A stretch of 64,000 nt of DNA, from NCBI GenBank assembly GCA_017654735.1, contig JADPYG010000006.1:213952-277951 (forward strand). Reading direction: 5' to 3'. This document shows, one piece after another, positions 12,240 to 24,159 of the stretch. Both the position numbers and the translations under genes were made by a program. How positions within the stretch are numbered: position 1 is the stretch's first letter; each line of letters opens with the position of its first letter. Below the pieces are notes generated by a model. The model saw only the letters and a program-made list of their open reading frames with translations. It made no database searches and was not told the origin of the DNA. The DNA comes from Vishniacozyma victoriae (Eukaryota > Basidiomycota > Tremellomycetes > Tremellales > Bulleribasidiaceae).

Positions 12240-15200
12240 ATGCGGCCCAGACAATCAGGAGGTAGGTTTCAGCTATTTCATATTTGGAATCAAGTCAGAA
12301 GCTAACGCGACAGGCGGGACTGCCAATGACCCGGTGGACTTCACCTTGTCCGATACTGAGCCAGTATTATCTGACGCGCCCGTCACTATCACCAAAGACA
12401 AAGCGAAGCCATTCCAGAGCTCCGGATCCGATATTATCGAATTAGTCAATGGAAAGCGCGTGAGACCCACCAACGAGGTCAAGGATGTAGGGGAACCTTC
12501 GACAAGTCAACGAGTACCCGACGTGCCTGCTGCGAAACGAAGTCGACAGGATCCGCAAGCTGTTATCGCACCGATCGCTTCTACCTCTACAGCGCCGGTC
12601 AAGAAGAAGACTACAGCTCGAAAGTCAACTCAGCATATCTCTTCTGGTGAGTCCCTTAGTCCCAGTCATCTGCCGGACCTGATCTTGTCCAGCTCATCGA
12701 CTTCGATGGGAAGCTACTCAAGCGACTATTGCAGCAGCTGCCGCTGAAAGCCGTGAGTCATAATGATCTTGGCTATGGAACTATGTTGATGACAGATGAA
12801 GATATCAGTCATGAAGAGGCTATGCGTCAAGCCGCTGCCGAGAGAAGACGATCACAATCAGCGAGAAGACCTTCTCATTCGCCTACCAAACCCAACGCCG
12901 AGCCAGGTCCTGGTCCAAGTAGCAATGCCCATTTGTCGCAGCGGCACATCAAGCATCGAGTTCTGGAGGACACGAATAAAGCGGGCGACGCACAAGAGGC
13001 GGTCGAAGCCTCTTCCCCAATGATCGTCCATTCCGAATCTTCCCCGGATCCAGTATCTGGTCCTCTTGGTGTGCAAGTGAAGAAGGACCTATCCGAAAGC
13101 GATAGCCCAATGCCCATCTCCGATCCTGTATCCTCAAGCGGACGAGTCAAGCCTTCGCCTTTTCAAACCAGCGATACGCCTGGGTCTTGGGGATCCGCGA
13201 TACCCATGTCGGTAACTCCATCGTCAAGGCCTCGATCACATACTCCCAAGTCGATACTGGTGGACAGCACTCCTGAAGCCGGTCCAAGTAACTCACAAAA
13301 GGTTCCAGTCAAGCCGAATCCAACTTCGAAGCCCCAACTTCAAATCCACGCTGAAGCACCTGTGCAATCTCAATCATCGAAGCCATTGAGGAAGGGCCCA
13401 ACATGGAAGACGGCCGATTCGCCACCTCCAGCACCTGCCGAGGAGCTTTCGGTCGATCCTCTTCCATCACAGCCTATTGATATGGACGAGCTGGACCTGG
13501 AATCAAGTTTCAACAACGCCGGAGCCAGCCTCGAACTGCAAAGCCTGAGAGTTTCCCACGATATTTATATGCATATGGCACCGCCACTGCCTGATTTACC
13601 CTCTCAGCAGCTTGACGTTGAGCCAAATGACGACATTCCACCAGCCGTGAAGGAAACTCTTAAGTCTGGTGCTGAGGCTACATCCTCAACGGTCGTCTTC
13701 GATTCTACTCAAATATCACGAGTCTCAGACCTGCCGCCGAAAGCCGAGCAACAACCGGACTCGACGATACGTGGCAGTCAAGTCATTAGGTCAGAGACAC
13801 TTGTCGAGAGCGTCGTCGGTACTGCCTCGTCATCTCGGATTTCGAATCCCGTCGACGACGACATCGCCATGGGTGGACAACCCTCTGATGATTTACCCGA
13901 TCTCGACGCCGCTCTTCTCGACCTACTGCCAGCCAGCAAGACGACTGGGGTCGAAGACGACCAGGCTATCGAGCTTGATGATCTCACTGCGTCTCTTCCT
14001 GAAGAGATGGAACAGATTGACCTTACCCGATCTCGAGAGTCTTCCTCTGGCGGTTCATTCGAAGAGATTCCAGGAGAAATCGCGAGAAGTCAAATCGTCT
14101 TTTCCCGACCGACTGCTATCCAACCCTCGCGACGTTCGGGTCCATCCCAGCCCGCCGTGGATGAGGAGACACCGGATGCTGCTGAGAGACTAGTCTTGCG
14201 AGATATCGTCGATAGCATCGCTGAAGACGATTCGGCACTCGTAGAAGCTGGATCGAGCCGACCTAGACGTCTGAAACTTCGAAATCAGGAGCGGGCCAAG
14301 TCGAGCTCTTCGTCGAGTAGCGGCTCGCCTTCTAAGCGAGCATCTAACCGCCTGGCCTCTAGAACCTTGACGCCCGTCTACAGCTTTAGTAAGGTATCTC
14401 ATAGTCCGATCAAATGGCGACAGATTGTGGAAATGGACGGCGAGTCGGACGTAGAGGATCTGCTTCGTGCTCCTTCTCGTGCCGAGTCTTCTGGCTCTGG
14501 ATCCTCGAGCATGACTATTGATGGAGTCGAACGGACCCTCACTGCGACCTTCAACATCCCCATTGTCGACTCCCCTCCACCACCCGAAAGGCGTTCAAGG
14601 GCGATTCGTGAATTTGATACCCAACTCATTGACGAATGGAACAAGCTATCCCCAGGCCTGACGCACAATCCTGCACTCCATCGCTTGATCTTTGAATCAT
14701 ATATCGAACGATGCGTCGATAATGAACCGGAAATCAAAGTATACAATGATGTCGATTACGAATCCATTCCGCCAAATTTCGAATTCCAATACTCGAACGA
14801 CATGCTCTACAACGAAGATGTGCCCGAGCCAGAACTTGGTCTAGGATGTGATTGTGAGGGTGGATGTAGTGAGACATCTGAAACATGTTCTTGCCTGAAG
14901 AGGCAGAGGTTGTACAACTTCAGCATCAACGAAGACTTCGCGTACGACGAGTTTGGTGAGCTCAAGCAACCTGTTCCGATATGGGAGTGTGGACCAAATT
15001 GCGGTTGTCCACCGGAATGTATGAACAGGGTAATTCAAAGGGGAAGGACCGACAAGGCGCTGATCGACCTCTTCAAAACTGTGAGTATATCCGAACTATC
15101 AGTTCCTTTGAATTTGCTTTGAACTCTGCTGACAAGTTTAGAAGAAAAAGGGATGGGGTAAGTCATATGGTGGATTGACACTAGACGAATCTGACTAACA

Positions 15201-16230
15201 GGTGTCCGAGCAAGGAACGCAATCCCAAAAGGTACTTTCCTCGGAATCTACTCTGGAGAAGTAATACCCGAGGCGGAATCGGAAAGACGAGGCGCCGTAT
15301 ACGAGAAGGCTGGCCGGACGTAAGTCACTGCCCGGGACAACAGGATCTGGCTGATTTGACAGGTACCTATTTGATTGTGACGGATACCAGATTGCGAATC
15401 CACCCAAAGGTCTTGAAGAAGTGGATCCTAGACTTGCTGTCTTGGCTCGGGACTCGGCGCGTAGGGCAGCGCTGGCGGCTGCTGACGAAGATTATCCCAG
15501 AGCTTACAACGCTTATTCTAGTAAGCTAGCCTGCGCGTCAGTCTTTCCCTTTCAGCTGACGTCGTAGTTGATGCTTTTCATTATGGAGTGAGTCAGATGA
15601 TGCGCTGTCATGAATCAAAACTGACCTTGCCCCTTTCTTGTCGATACAGAACGTGAGTTTCTCATTGTCTGTCTTGTTGTGGGCGTTGCTGACTCGGATC
15701 AGTTCACTCGATTCTTTGTGAGCTCTTTGGAGTTTCACGATACCGTCAGCTGAACCTGCAGAATCATTGTTGTGACCCAAACCTCCAGATTGTTCAGGCT
15801 TATGTCGACGACTTTCACCCCGAGCGACCTCTGTGCGTCCTCTTACCATTGTCAGACAAAAGCTGACGGCTCCCAGATTGGTAATCTTCACTCTACGCGA
15901 TATATCAGCGGGCGAAGAACTGTGCATTTCCTACAAAGGTCTACCTGTGAGATAGATAATCAGGCTCCTTTGAGCCCGGGCATAGCTGATCGTATAGGAC
16001 GAAGAAGAAGTCGTATCCGACAAAACCAAGAAAGGTGGGAAACGGCGAAAGATCAAGAAACCGAAGACGACTGCTGCTGTACACGTTTCGAAGAAAGGAG
16101 GTGATCACAAGGATAGAGACGCTTGCTTTTGGTACGCAGATACATCGTTCGGAGGGATGAAGCTGATGGTCTTAGTGGTGCGAACAACTGTGATGGGGTC
16201 ATGTTCAATCGATCGATCAAAGATACTTGA
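12240..16230 (+). CDS. CLR4: Clr4/Su(var)3-9-type histone H3K9 methyltransferase
   Basis: Fourteen exons (12240-12261, 12314-12646, 12693-12752, 12796-15080, 15142-15157, 15202-15319, 15363-15520, 15568-15587, 15650-15652, 15703-15717, 15762-15832, 15877-15946, 15998-16131, 16176-16230) give 1119 residues. The first 800 are Ser/Pro-rich and disordered, and I see no chromodomain. Pre-SET (about 815-890) has GCDCEGGCSETSETCSCL and ECGPNCGCPPECMNRVIQRG. SET (about 895-1075) has GWGVRA, GTFLGIYSGEV, a GNFTRFFNHCCDPN block assembled from exons 8-11, and AGEELCISYKG. Post-SET has CFCGANNCDG. It should methylate H3K9 in heterochromatin. NHCC replaces the usual NHSC. The splice path across exons 2-4 is the least certain part. 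Confidence 0.9.
15650..15652 (+). other. 3-nt exon (AAC) of the Clr4-type gene
   Basis: AAC is flanked by a 62-nt intron ending TACAG and a 50-nt intron starting GTGAGT, both with CTGAC branch sequences. It encodes the Asn of GNFTRF; without it the SET motif would read GFTRF. Upstream exon 15568-15587 is 20 nt and downstream exon 15703-15717 is 15 nt. Confidence 0.8.
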
Positions 16231-16377
16231 TTGATTTAGGATACTTGCTTCCTTGCTGGCTGATATGTTGTATCAGTAGATTGATCAGACTTGTTGCTAC
16301 GTTGGTGGAACTCATGCATGCGTAATGACATTATAGTACAATATGGATGTTTCGCTGATGCCTATGCTCTCCTCTCC

Positions 16378-17121
16378 TCATTGTTGCGATATAGAGTTGA
16401 TCGCTTTAGAGAGGCCCGTTCGCGATTCTTCTCCCAAGGCTGTCCCTAGGGCATTTTGCAGCTCCTTCAGTAGATCCTCTGTCTGCGTCAGCTTGCACTC
16501 TTGGAGCCAAGAAGAGCATTCGGCTGACCTGCTTGAGCCAGTACTTCTTTATATTCGCTGTTCGCATCATCCATCTCCACCTTCAGCTCCTCTAATCTTT
16601 GTACCTACATATCAGCTGTAAACTGGTGACCTTAAGCTTAGGACGTACCCGTGCGGCGCTATCGCTTTTCTGAGGTAGAGCAGCGATCAATCGCTCACAA
16701 TCCTTACTCCGCTGAACAATGTCCTGTACGAAACCTTCTATTGAATCTAGCAATCAGTTCCTCTCTTCAGTCTAGGTCAGGAAGGACGATGGAACTTACC
16801 TCTATATTCATCCTTAGGAGCTCCTTCTACTGTTTGTAATGCCTGTGTGACCTCTTTACTAGTTTGTTCGAATTGTGTGCGTTTTGTAATATAATCTATC
16901 GATGTTGCCGTGATTGTTAAGAGCTACCATCAGTCTCATTTTCAAATGGTTAATGGGTCTTACATCTAGGATGGCATCTTGTAGCTGATTGTTAGCTTCT
17001 AGTTCGATCATGGACACAACAGCTCACTTGGGTTATTCTATCCTATAAAATTAGCTATCAGCTATACATCACATGAGCAGACTGGACTTACCATGTCAGA
17101 AGATAACTCGTCTGTGAGCAT
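16378..17121 (-). CDS. MED21: Mediator subunit Med21 (Srb7)
   Basis: Seven exons (17121-17092, 17042-17028, 16984-16964, 16923-16800, 16746-16649, 16604-16529, 16478-16378) encode 154 residues, the usual Med21 size. The joined N-terminus MDRITQLQDAILDLL is the family hallmark and arises only by joining a 15-nt and a 21-nt exon. The rest is helical (SIEGFVQDIVQRSKDCERLI, then VQRLEELKVEMDDANSEYK). Med21 pairs with Med7 in the Mediator middle module and links RNA polymerase II to activators. Two starts are possible: 17121 (MLTDELSSDM...) or the ATG at 17094 that forms the last codon of exon 1, which matches the family start better. Divergent from BUB2. Confidence 0.9.
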
Positions 17122-17390
17122 TATCGACCGTTCACCTCCTAGCTCTTCATTTCCCCCGGTCTAATCCAGGTCCGGCTGACAATCCTTTTGATTATCCACG
17201 CTGACTACTTCGGGAGTAGTGGATGTACGAAAAGAGGTAGTAACAGGTGAAACAGAAGATTGAAGACAACAAGTCGCGTAAACAAATCAACTTCCTCTTG
17301 TATTTTGTCCATTCTACCTTCATTCATACCATATTATACGACGCGTATAAGCTCATCACTCGCACCAATTACGATCTTAACGATACAAGG

Positions 17391-18665
17391 ATGACAGACG
17401 CTCAGCTTCAGAAGACATATAATAAACTCCATGACCTCCTCTCACCTACGAACCGACATCGCACTTCCTCCGAGATTCATGATAGTCTCAAGCGAATTCG
17501 CCGAATTGTCCTTACTGAGGGTATACCAGAATTGGCACGTCTCCTCAGAAACACTGGAAGAATGAGGAACTGATAAGTAGGAAGATGAAGAACCATTACG
17601 ACCTAGGATATGGAAGTTGATGCTCAAGGTCGATAAGTTACATGGCAAGGACTTTATGCGATATGTCTCTCTTGGTCCTTCCGTCGTCAGCCACAAGAGT
17701 TAGTGGAACCCGCTCGCCATGGCATGGAAGATGGAACTGATATGACCAGTCAAGAACGACACTTTCAGGACACTAGCTACTGACACGCAATTCAAGGGGA
17801 AAGTCAAGGAGGAGATGTTGATTCGTCTACTGGATGCTTTCATCTGGAAGAATCATGGTGCGCCGCTGTCCATGTCACCCAGGCCTAGCTAACTGTCAGG
17901 ATCCGAACGTGAAGGACTACCATTTACCTATGTGCAGGGTACGTCCCCATACCTGACTCAAAGATGATCGCTGATGTACAGGGATGAACGTCCTATCAGC
18001 CCCTTTCCTATTCACAATGCCATCCCAACTGGAAGCTTTCGCCTGTTTTTCCAACTTTATCGAAAACACATGTCCATTATACGTTCAACCGACTTTGGTT
18101 GGTGTCCATAGAGGATTGAAAGTAAGCTATCATACTCGAATCGCAGAAGGTGTTAGCTGATTTCAGTTACTCGATAAATGCCTTAAAGTTTTAGACTGTG
18201 AACTATTCGATTATCTCATGAGCAAGAACTTGTCGGCTGAGATCTACGCTTTCCCATGTACGTCAGCTCTAGCCTTTGTGAAGGCCAGCTGACAGGATAG
18301 CGGTATTGACTTTCTGTGCCTGTACCCCGCCCCTAGAAGAGGTCCTGCAGTTGTGGGAGTAAGCTTACTTGAACGTCGAAACGTAGTCTGAGCTGACGAG
18401 TAGCTTCCTACTGGCTTTCGGGGTACATTTGAACATCCTTTGTGTCATTGCTCAGCTCGTCTTGATGAGACCTGCACTTATGGAATGCCCTTCGTATGTA
18501 CCGCCATAGAAATCGCTGACATAGCTAACATATAGACCAATGAAGATTCTCCGAACGTTTCCTCCTCTACAAGCTAGAACCATTATCAGCATCACTGTCG
18601 CTCTGGTGAAGGATGTTCCGGAGGAATTGTATCGCGAGCTTGTTGCTCACCCTTTCACGGTTTGA
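17391..18665 (+). CDS. BUB2: Bub2-type TBC-domain protein (mitotic exit GAP)
   Basis: Nine exons (17391-17534, 17581-17698, 17750-17857, 17900-17938, 17982-18121, 18167-18257, 18301-18358, 18404-18493, 18536-18665) encode 305 residues, the same length as known Bub2. TBC features are RRIVLTEGIPE, LRPRIWKLMLKVD, KNDTFRTLATD (with the Arg-finger-type segment), YVQGMNVLSAPFL, SAEIYAFPSVLTFCACTPPL and LWDFLLAFGVHLNIL. With Bfa1, Bub2 forms the GAP that holds Tem1 inactive until the spindle is positioned. The first intron (17535-17580) appears to start with GC rather than GT; it is the only split that restores both the frame and the family sequence. Confidence 0.9.
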
Positions 18666-18861
18666 TATTGACGGATTACGGACGAGGAGAGGAGAGGATG
18701 AACTTGTATAAATAATTAACGAATGGTTTATGATTACGATTAGGGTATTGTAATGATTTGTAGGATCCAATGTGCTATTTTACGACAAAATTAGTTTGTG
18801 TACATCGTTAAAATAAAGCTACAACTAAGCATTAATATCGTAAACACGACTGGGCTTCTGC

Positions 18862-21800
18862 CTAGATCCTCCCACCCAACTGCCTGCCCGCCATCACTCT
18901 CCTTGGGGTGCCCTCAGTAGATTGAGCAGCCCCATACGCTTTCCACATTGCCAACCCCGAGTCCCCACTAACTGAAGCAGTAGGGGGCGTTTCAGCTCTA
19001 GCCTGCTCTGCCTTGAGTGACAATCGCTTAGCAGTGGCTGCAGAGATATTGCGCCCAGCCACAACGGGTGGTGTGGACCCATTGATTCCCCTTGAGTAAG
19101 TCGAAGCGTTGGAAACGATTCTGGGTGGATTGAGCAGGTGGCCATTATGAAGTGATTGTTCGGGCAATTTAGTCGATGGTTGTAAAGCCATTGCGGGCGG
19201 TAATGACCTTCGAGTCTTGGATGAATGAGGTCGGATCGTTGCATGTGGATCCTCTTCTTGACCATGTCCATGTCCATGCTGTGGGTGGCCATGCTCGTCA
19301 TGTGCGAGGTCGGGTGATCTTAGTCGATGTGCGAATTTGGCATTAGCAGCCGTCACCGTCATTCTCTGGCCGGGTCCAGTACCTGCTCGCAGCGGTGTCG
19401 AGGACTTGGAAGCGGTAGCAGCCGAACTTGCGTTGACAGCTCGGACCCGTCGCTGGACAGGACGTTGATCAGCCCCTTTGAAGGCAAATGACATGACCGA
19501 TTGTCGATCACTAACAAGAGTATCTGTATCTGTCTCGCGTCGTCGAAGGGATTTGGTAGACATGGGCGAAGGACCATCGACAGTTTTGAGGGGGACTTTA
19601 GTGGGTGTTTTATCGTTCATTGTGTCGTCTGACGTAGATGAGGCGTTTGCTAGTCGTTGAGCGGTAGACTTGCGGGGAGTGGACATTGGGGAGTTTTGAA
19701 TTGTAGGGAGGCGACCTTCCTGTGGAGGTGTTATTCGGCCCGCTTCGTTGAGGCGTCTGGACTCGGAGATTCTGCATGTCAGCTATTGTCCAGCTCGAGG
19801 GCGACTAGCTTACTCTCGCATATCTAGCCTGAAAGTCAGTCAACGTCAAGATCGGGTAGATGGGTGACTTACAGTCCTTTCGAGCTACCAATTTTCTGGT
19901 TGAGATGCCACTCATGCACCTTGATGAACTGTCATCAGCTTATTCGAGTGATCGGAAGGAGTATCTCACCTTGTAGAGGTTCCTAGCCCTAATGGACATC
20001 CCTCGACGACCATTCGTGACTGGTTTCTCCCTTTTCCCAATATCAGTCAACGATTCTGATCTCGTTGCCTGAGTCTTGGTTCTGTGTATTGGTAGATTGG
20101 TGCTTCCTGTCTTTTCACATAAGAGTGATACGTCCGTAAACCTCACAACCCAGAGATCGTGATGTTCCGTTCGACTTAGGATATCGCTAAGCCTCTTGAA
20201 GGATTTTCGCTGGGCGGTGTCGTTACGGCCATTTGATTCGGTTGTGGGCAGCTGAGTCTCGCTAGATAGTAATCGATTAGGTTTGGGAGCCATCAGCATC
20301 TACTATCAGCTCAGGAATATATTTGGCCCTAAAGCGTACCTTGTCTTTCTCCAACCCCTCGATACGTGCCCATACATCCCTAGTCTTTTCCCTTTCCTCG
20401 CTGGAAGCTTTCTCATCTTCAATCGTCCTAACGATAACTTCAACTTCATCCACCATTGCTAAAGTCGCTTCATATTCCTTCAGACTCGGGTCGGTATTAA
20501 ACAAGAGATTTTGGAACAGCAAGGGGTACTTGAGTAATCGCTGGAACGGTTTCGATAATGAGATGACTAGGCCCGACTCTCCTCTTTCTGTTGCAAGATC
20601 TTCAAGAGAGTGTAGGAAATATGATAAGCGTAGAGAAGGGGATTCGTCAATTCGTTTCGATTGTCGTTTTGTCGTATTAGACGTGGTGTTTGGCGGTAGT
20701 AGAGCCAGACTCTCGTCCACGATTGTCAATGCCCTCTCCAAATGCAAGACGTAGGTCGCATACTCTCTCAGTATATATGACTATCATCAGCACGCCGACC
20801 CAGAAAAGACTTACATGAGCCGTAAACACATCTGCGAGACTCCTGACCAAAGGATACTGGTTATCATACCGCTTCTTAAGCGCAGCAGCAAGTTTGATAT
20901 GCCCTTCCAATATTCCACCTGCCAAAACTTTAAGAACCGCCTCTAACTCTTCCGGCAGTGCGATAGACTTTGTAATACTCTGAATCGAACTTCTTCTGTC
21001 CTTGGCCTGTTTGCCGGATTGATGCGACATACGAGCATATGATGCCGAGAACGAACTTGCCTGCGTTTGGTTCCGTCCATTTCGAGGCGGAGGCGGCAGG
21101 GAATGATGTGAACGTCCTTGGTTCATACTCGCCTGAGACACCTTATGCGATGGTCTCCCGTTTGTGAGGATATTGTAAGCGTTCAACCGAGCATCGGTGG
21201 GAGATTTGGACTCGGTAGGTGAGGTCGCAGTCGTACTCCCTGAAGCGCTCCTTGTTGCACCAGATAAACCAGTATGCCGACTGGACGATGATGCGTACTT
21301 GGCCGCAATGGGTAGATGACTTTCATCTGATTCGGCAGGTGATGTCGGTGTCTGCATTGGCGAGTGCGAGGTTGGCGAGAGGGTACGAGCAAGATTATCC
21401 GAAGGGTTGTAGAGGCCCAAAGAAGGTGATTGCGCAGAAGCCGGTAGTAGAGCTTTACAGAATGTCTCGACAAGCTTGTGTAATTCAGACACATATCTTA
21501 CATTAGCTCGTTCAAAGCTTCGGACGTACCTTTCCTCAGACGAGACAATCTCCCATAGAACTTCCTGACGGGTCCTTTCCCTCGGACCCAGATTAGCAAT
21601 CAATTCCTCCTCTGCCATCTCGCTCCAACTATTCGGGGGAGGTAGGTAACTCCTCGTGCTCTGTGATCCATCAGATTCGGTAGGTGATAGTAAAGGCGAC
21701 TTGTTGGGCGAAGGTGCGAAAGGCTGACCATATGGCGTAGATGTTTTCCGCATTGATAGCGATCTTCTGGAGGAATATGACTGAGCGGTAGAAGCGCGTG

Positions 21801-22263
21801 AAGGGGGATTTGGCCTCTCGTCAACAAGACGCGAATTCATCTTGTCTGGAGAACGCGGTACCGGCGCAGGTGAATCCAATAGGGATGTACTGGGTGCTGG
21901 AGTCGGATTTGGTGATCTAAACGTGACTTTCTTTCCCCCTTCTCCAGAAGCTCTCCTCATCCTACTTTCCTCCGACTCCCATACTGCCCCAAGCGCATCC
22001 ATATCCTGCCCATGGGTGTGTACGTGGATATCAGTGGACTGAGGGCGTGATGGACCAGATCTGTCGGTATTGGACAATGGAGTAGGGGATCGAAGAGGAG
22101 CTGAAGTATTGGAAGGAGTGTCGGAAGTTTGCCTGAGCGAGACCGGTCGTTTCCTACTTCCATTCGGTGCATTCGCATTCTCTTTGCCACCAGATGCGGA
22201 AGAAGAGGGTCGGGTGGGTGGTGGAGTTGGCTGGCCCCTCAGCCGGGAAAAGAGGGATTTCAT
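18862..22263 (-). CDS. DH-PH Rho guanine nucleotide exchange factor
   Basis: Six exons (22263-20815, 20780-20340, 20299-19970, 19919-19873, 19828-19814, 19771-18862) encode 1063 residues. The first 230 are Ser/Pro-rich. The DH domain starts near residue 233 (RQEVLWEIVSSEERYV) and includes LEAVLKVLAGGILEGHIKLA and SLSKPFQRLLKYPLLFQNLL, the last being the conserved DH helix. It is interrupted by a long Ser/Pro-rich insertion of roughly 140 residues. A PH-like segment follows (HHDLWVVRFTDVSLLCEKTG), then a disordered tail rich in Ser/Pro with a His/Gly tract (HGHPQHGHGHGQ). It should activate a Rho/Cdc42 GTPase in polarity or cytokinesis. Exon 5 is 15 nt. I cannot name the orthologue. Confidence 0.87.
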
Positions 22264-23076
22264 GTGTAGTGTAGAATATGATGATGAAAGTGTAGAGAGA
22301 GGCGCGAAAGATGACGCTTCTATTGATATCTATCAATCTTGCTACTATGCTTCCGTACTATCTGAAACGCTACAAATTCACAGCCTCCTTTGAGTGTCGG
22401 AAAGAAGATACCAGGTGCTCCAGACGGGGTACTGTGCATATGAGGCGGCACAAGCGATTCAGCGCCTTGTTGATTGATGACCGAAGTCATTAAAGCTGTC
22501 TCTTTCCCCTACGTTCAAAGCCAAGAGAGTGCATATTACAAGATTAAAGAATACGGCGCACTTCGTCATCGAGGCTGATCAAACTTTGCTTCACGCCTCC
22601 CTCAGTTTTGCACACAACACCTCCCTTCCCCAATGTATTTGATAAGTTTACACACCAGGGGTCATCGCGTCAACAAGAAAGCAGCCGCGCACAGACCCTC
22701 AACACCGGCTCTCTCCGTCGGATCTTCCCGGCGAAGCACTGGGGCATTTAGGCTCTGGGTATTCACATCTCCACCGCTCGGGAATTGGAGCTATATGCAA
22801 GGTAGGTTTGGAAGGCACGCTCCATGAGCAGAACTATCTCGGTCGATTTGACGATCCTAAATGCGAGCCTCATATAGTAAAGTGAACGAGCCGAATGGGG
22901 AGAGCGGCCTCGGTGACTTCTTAGTTGACCTGCCGAGCCTACTGATAATCACCGAATATGAGTGGTCCTTTCCAGACGGCGGACAACAAGGTATAAAGGC
23001 CAATGCATTATCAGTTGACACTATACATACCTACTCACCTCTGTCTTTATTCCCATCAGCCCCAGCTCACTTCAAC
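22264..23076. promoter_or_regulatory. Intergenic promoter region, RhoGEF / inositol oxygenase
   Basis: This 813-bp divergent region has no convincing coding exon. A TATA box (TATAAAG, 22992-22998) lies about 80 bp upstream of the inositol oxygenase start and is the only clear element. Confidence 0.5.
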
Positions 23077-24159
23077 ATGACAGCCATAGCCCCAATGCCG
23101 ACTCACCACTTCGCTCGAGATGATGGTAGGTCCACCCTTCGCCGCACTGATGCTGCGCTCATGACCAGATCCTCGAGGTGCCAACTTCGAAAAGATCTCG
23201 GACCTTGTCGACGATATCAATGTTGCCCAGCTCAAGGCGAATGACGCGGTTGATAACGCTTACGATAAATCTGCTTTCGATGAAGAGAAAGACAAAGCTG
23301 GGTTCCGACAGTTTCCCGACTCAAACGAGTCATCTCGTCGCTTCTACATGTATGTCTGTACTTCATACCCATGGAGACCCAGGAAGCTGACGGGTAGTGA
23401 ACAGCATACCAAGCAGACTGTCGAATTCAATATTGAAGCCCGCCGAAAAGCGTTTGAAAAGCCTCGAGCCACCCTCGGGATCTGGGAAGCGATGGAACTC
23501 CTCAATACCCTCGTCGACGCATCTGATCCAGATACCGACGCTAGCCAGATCGAACATCTCCTTCAGACATCGGAAGCGATGAGGAAAGACGGTAAACCCG
23601 AATGGATGCAGGTTACGGGCCTCATTCACGATTTGGGTAAACTCCTCTACTTTTTCGGATCGGATGGTCAGTGGGATGTTGTTGGGGATACATTTGTTGT
23701 TGGATGTCAGATTTCTACCGACAAGATTGTGTATTCCGATACGTTTGTCGATAATCCCGATTTGAAACATAAGACATATTCGACAAAATACGGGATCTAC
23801 CATCCGAACTGTGGTCTAGAGAAGTTGATGATCTCATGGGGACATGATGAGTACCTCGTAGGTCTACCTCATCTTCCCTGACTGAACTGAGGATTCAGTA
23901 TATGGTGTGCAAGAAACAATCGAAACTTCCCCAGGCAGCACTCAACATGATCCGCTACCATTCGTTCTACCCCTGGCACCGAGAGAGAGCGTACACGTAT
24001 TTCGAGAACGAAGCCGATAAACAGGCCTTGAAGGATGTACTAGCTTTCAACCCCTATGATCTCTACTCCAAATCGGATTCAAAGCCCGACCCAGTGGCCT
24101 TGAGGCCATACTATGAAGACCTGATTGCAAAGTTCTTCCCGGGGAAGATCAACTGGTAG
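23077..24159 (+). CDS. myo-Inositol oxygenase
   Basis: Four exons (23077-23125, 23169-23349, 23398-23857, 23899-24159) give 316 residues, the normal size. The enzyme oxidises myo-inositol to D-glucuronate with a di-iron centre. Metal-ligand blocks are all present: QHTKQTVEF, VTGLIHDLGKLL (His-Asp pair), LEKLMISWGHDEYLY, MIRYHSFYPWHRE and FNPYDLYSK (last Asp). The C-terminus PYYEDLIAKFFPGKINW is the typical ending. Inositol catabolism matters in tremellomycetes living on plant material, and glucuronate also feeds capsule-type polysaccharide. A consensus TATA box lies close upstream, consistent with an inducible gene. Several paralogues are known in Cryptococcus, so I give no symbol. Confidence 0.96.
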
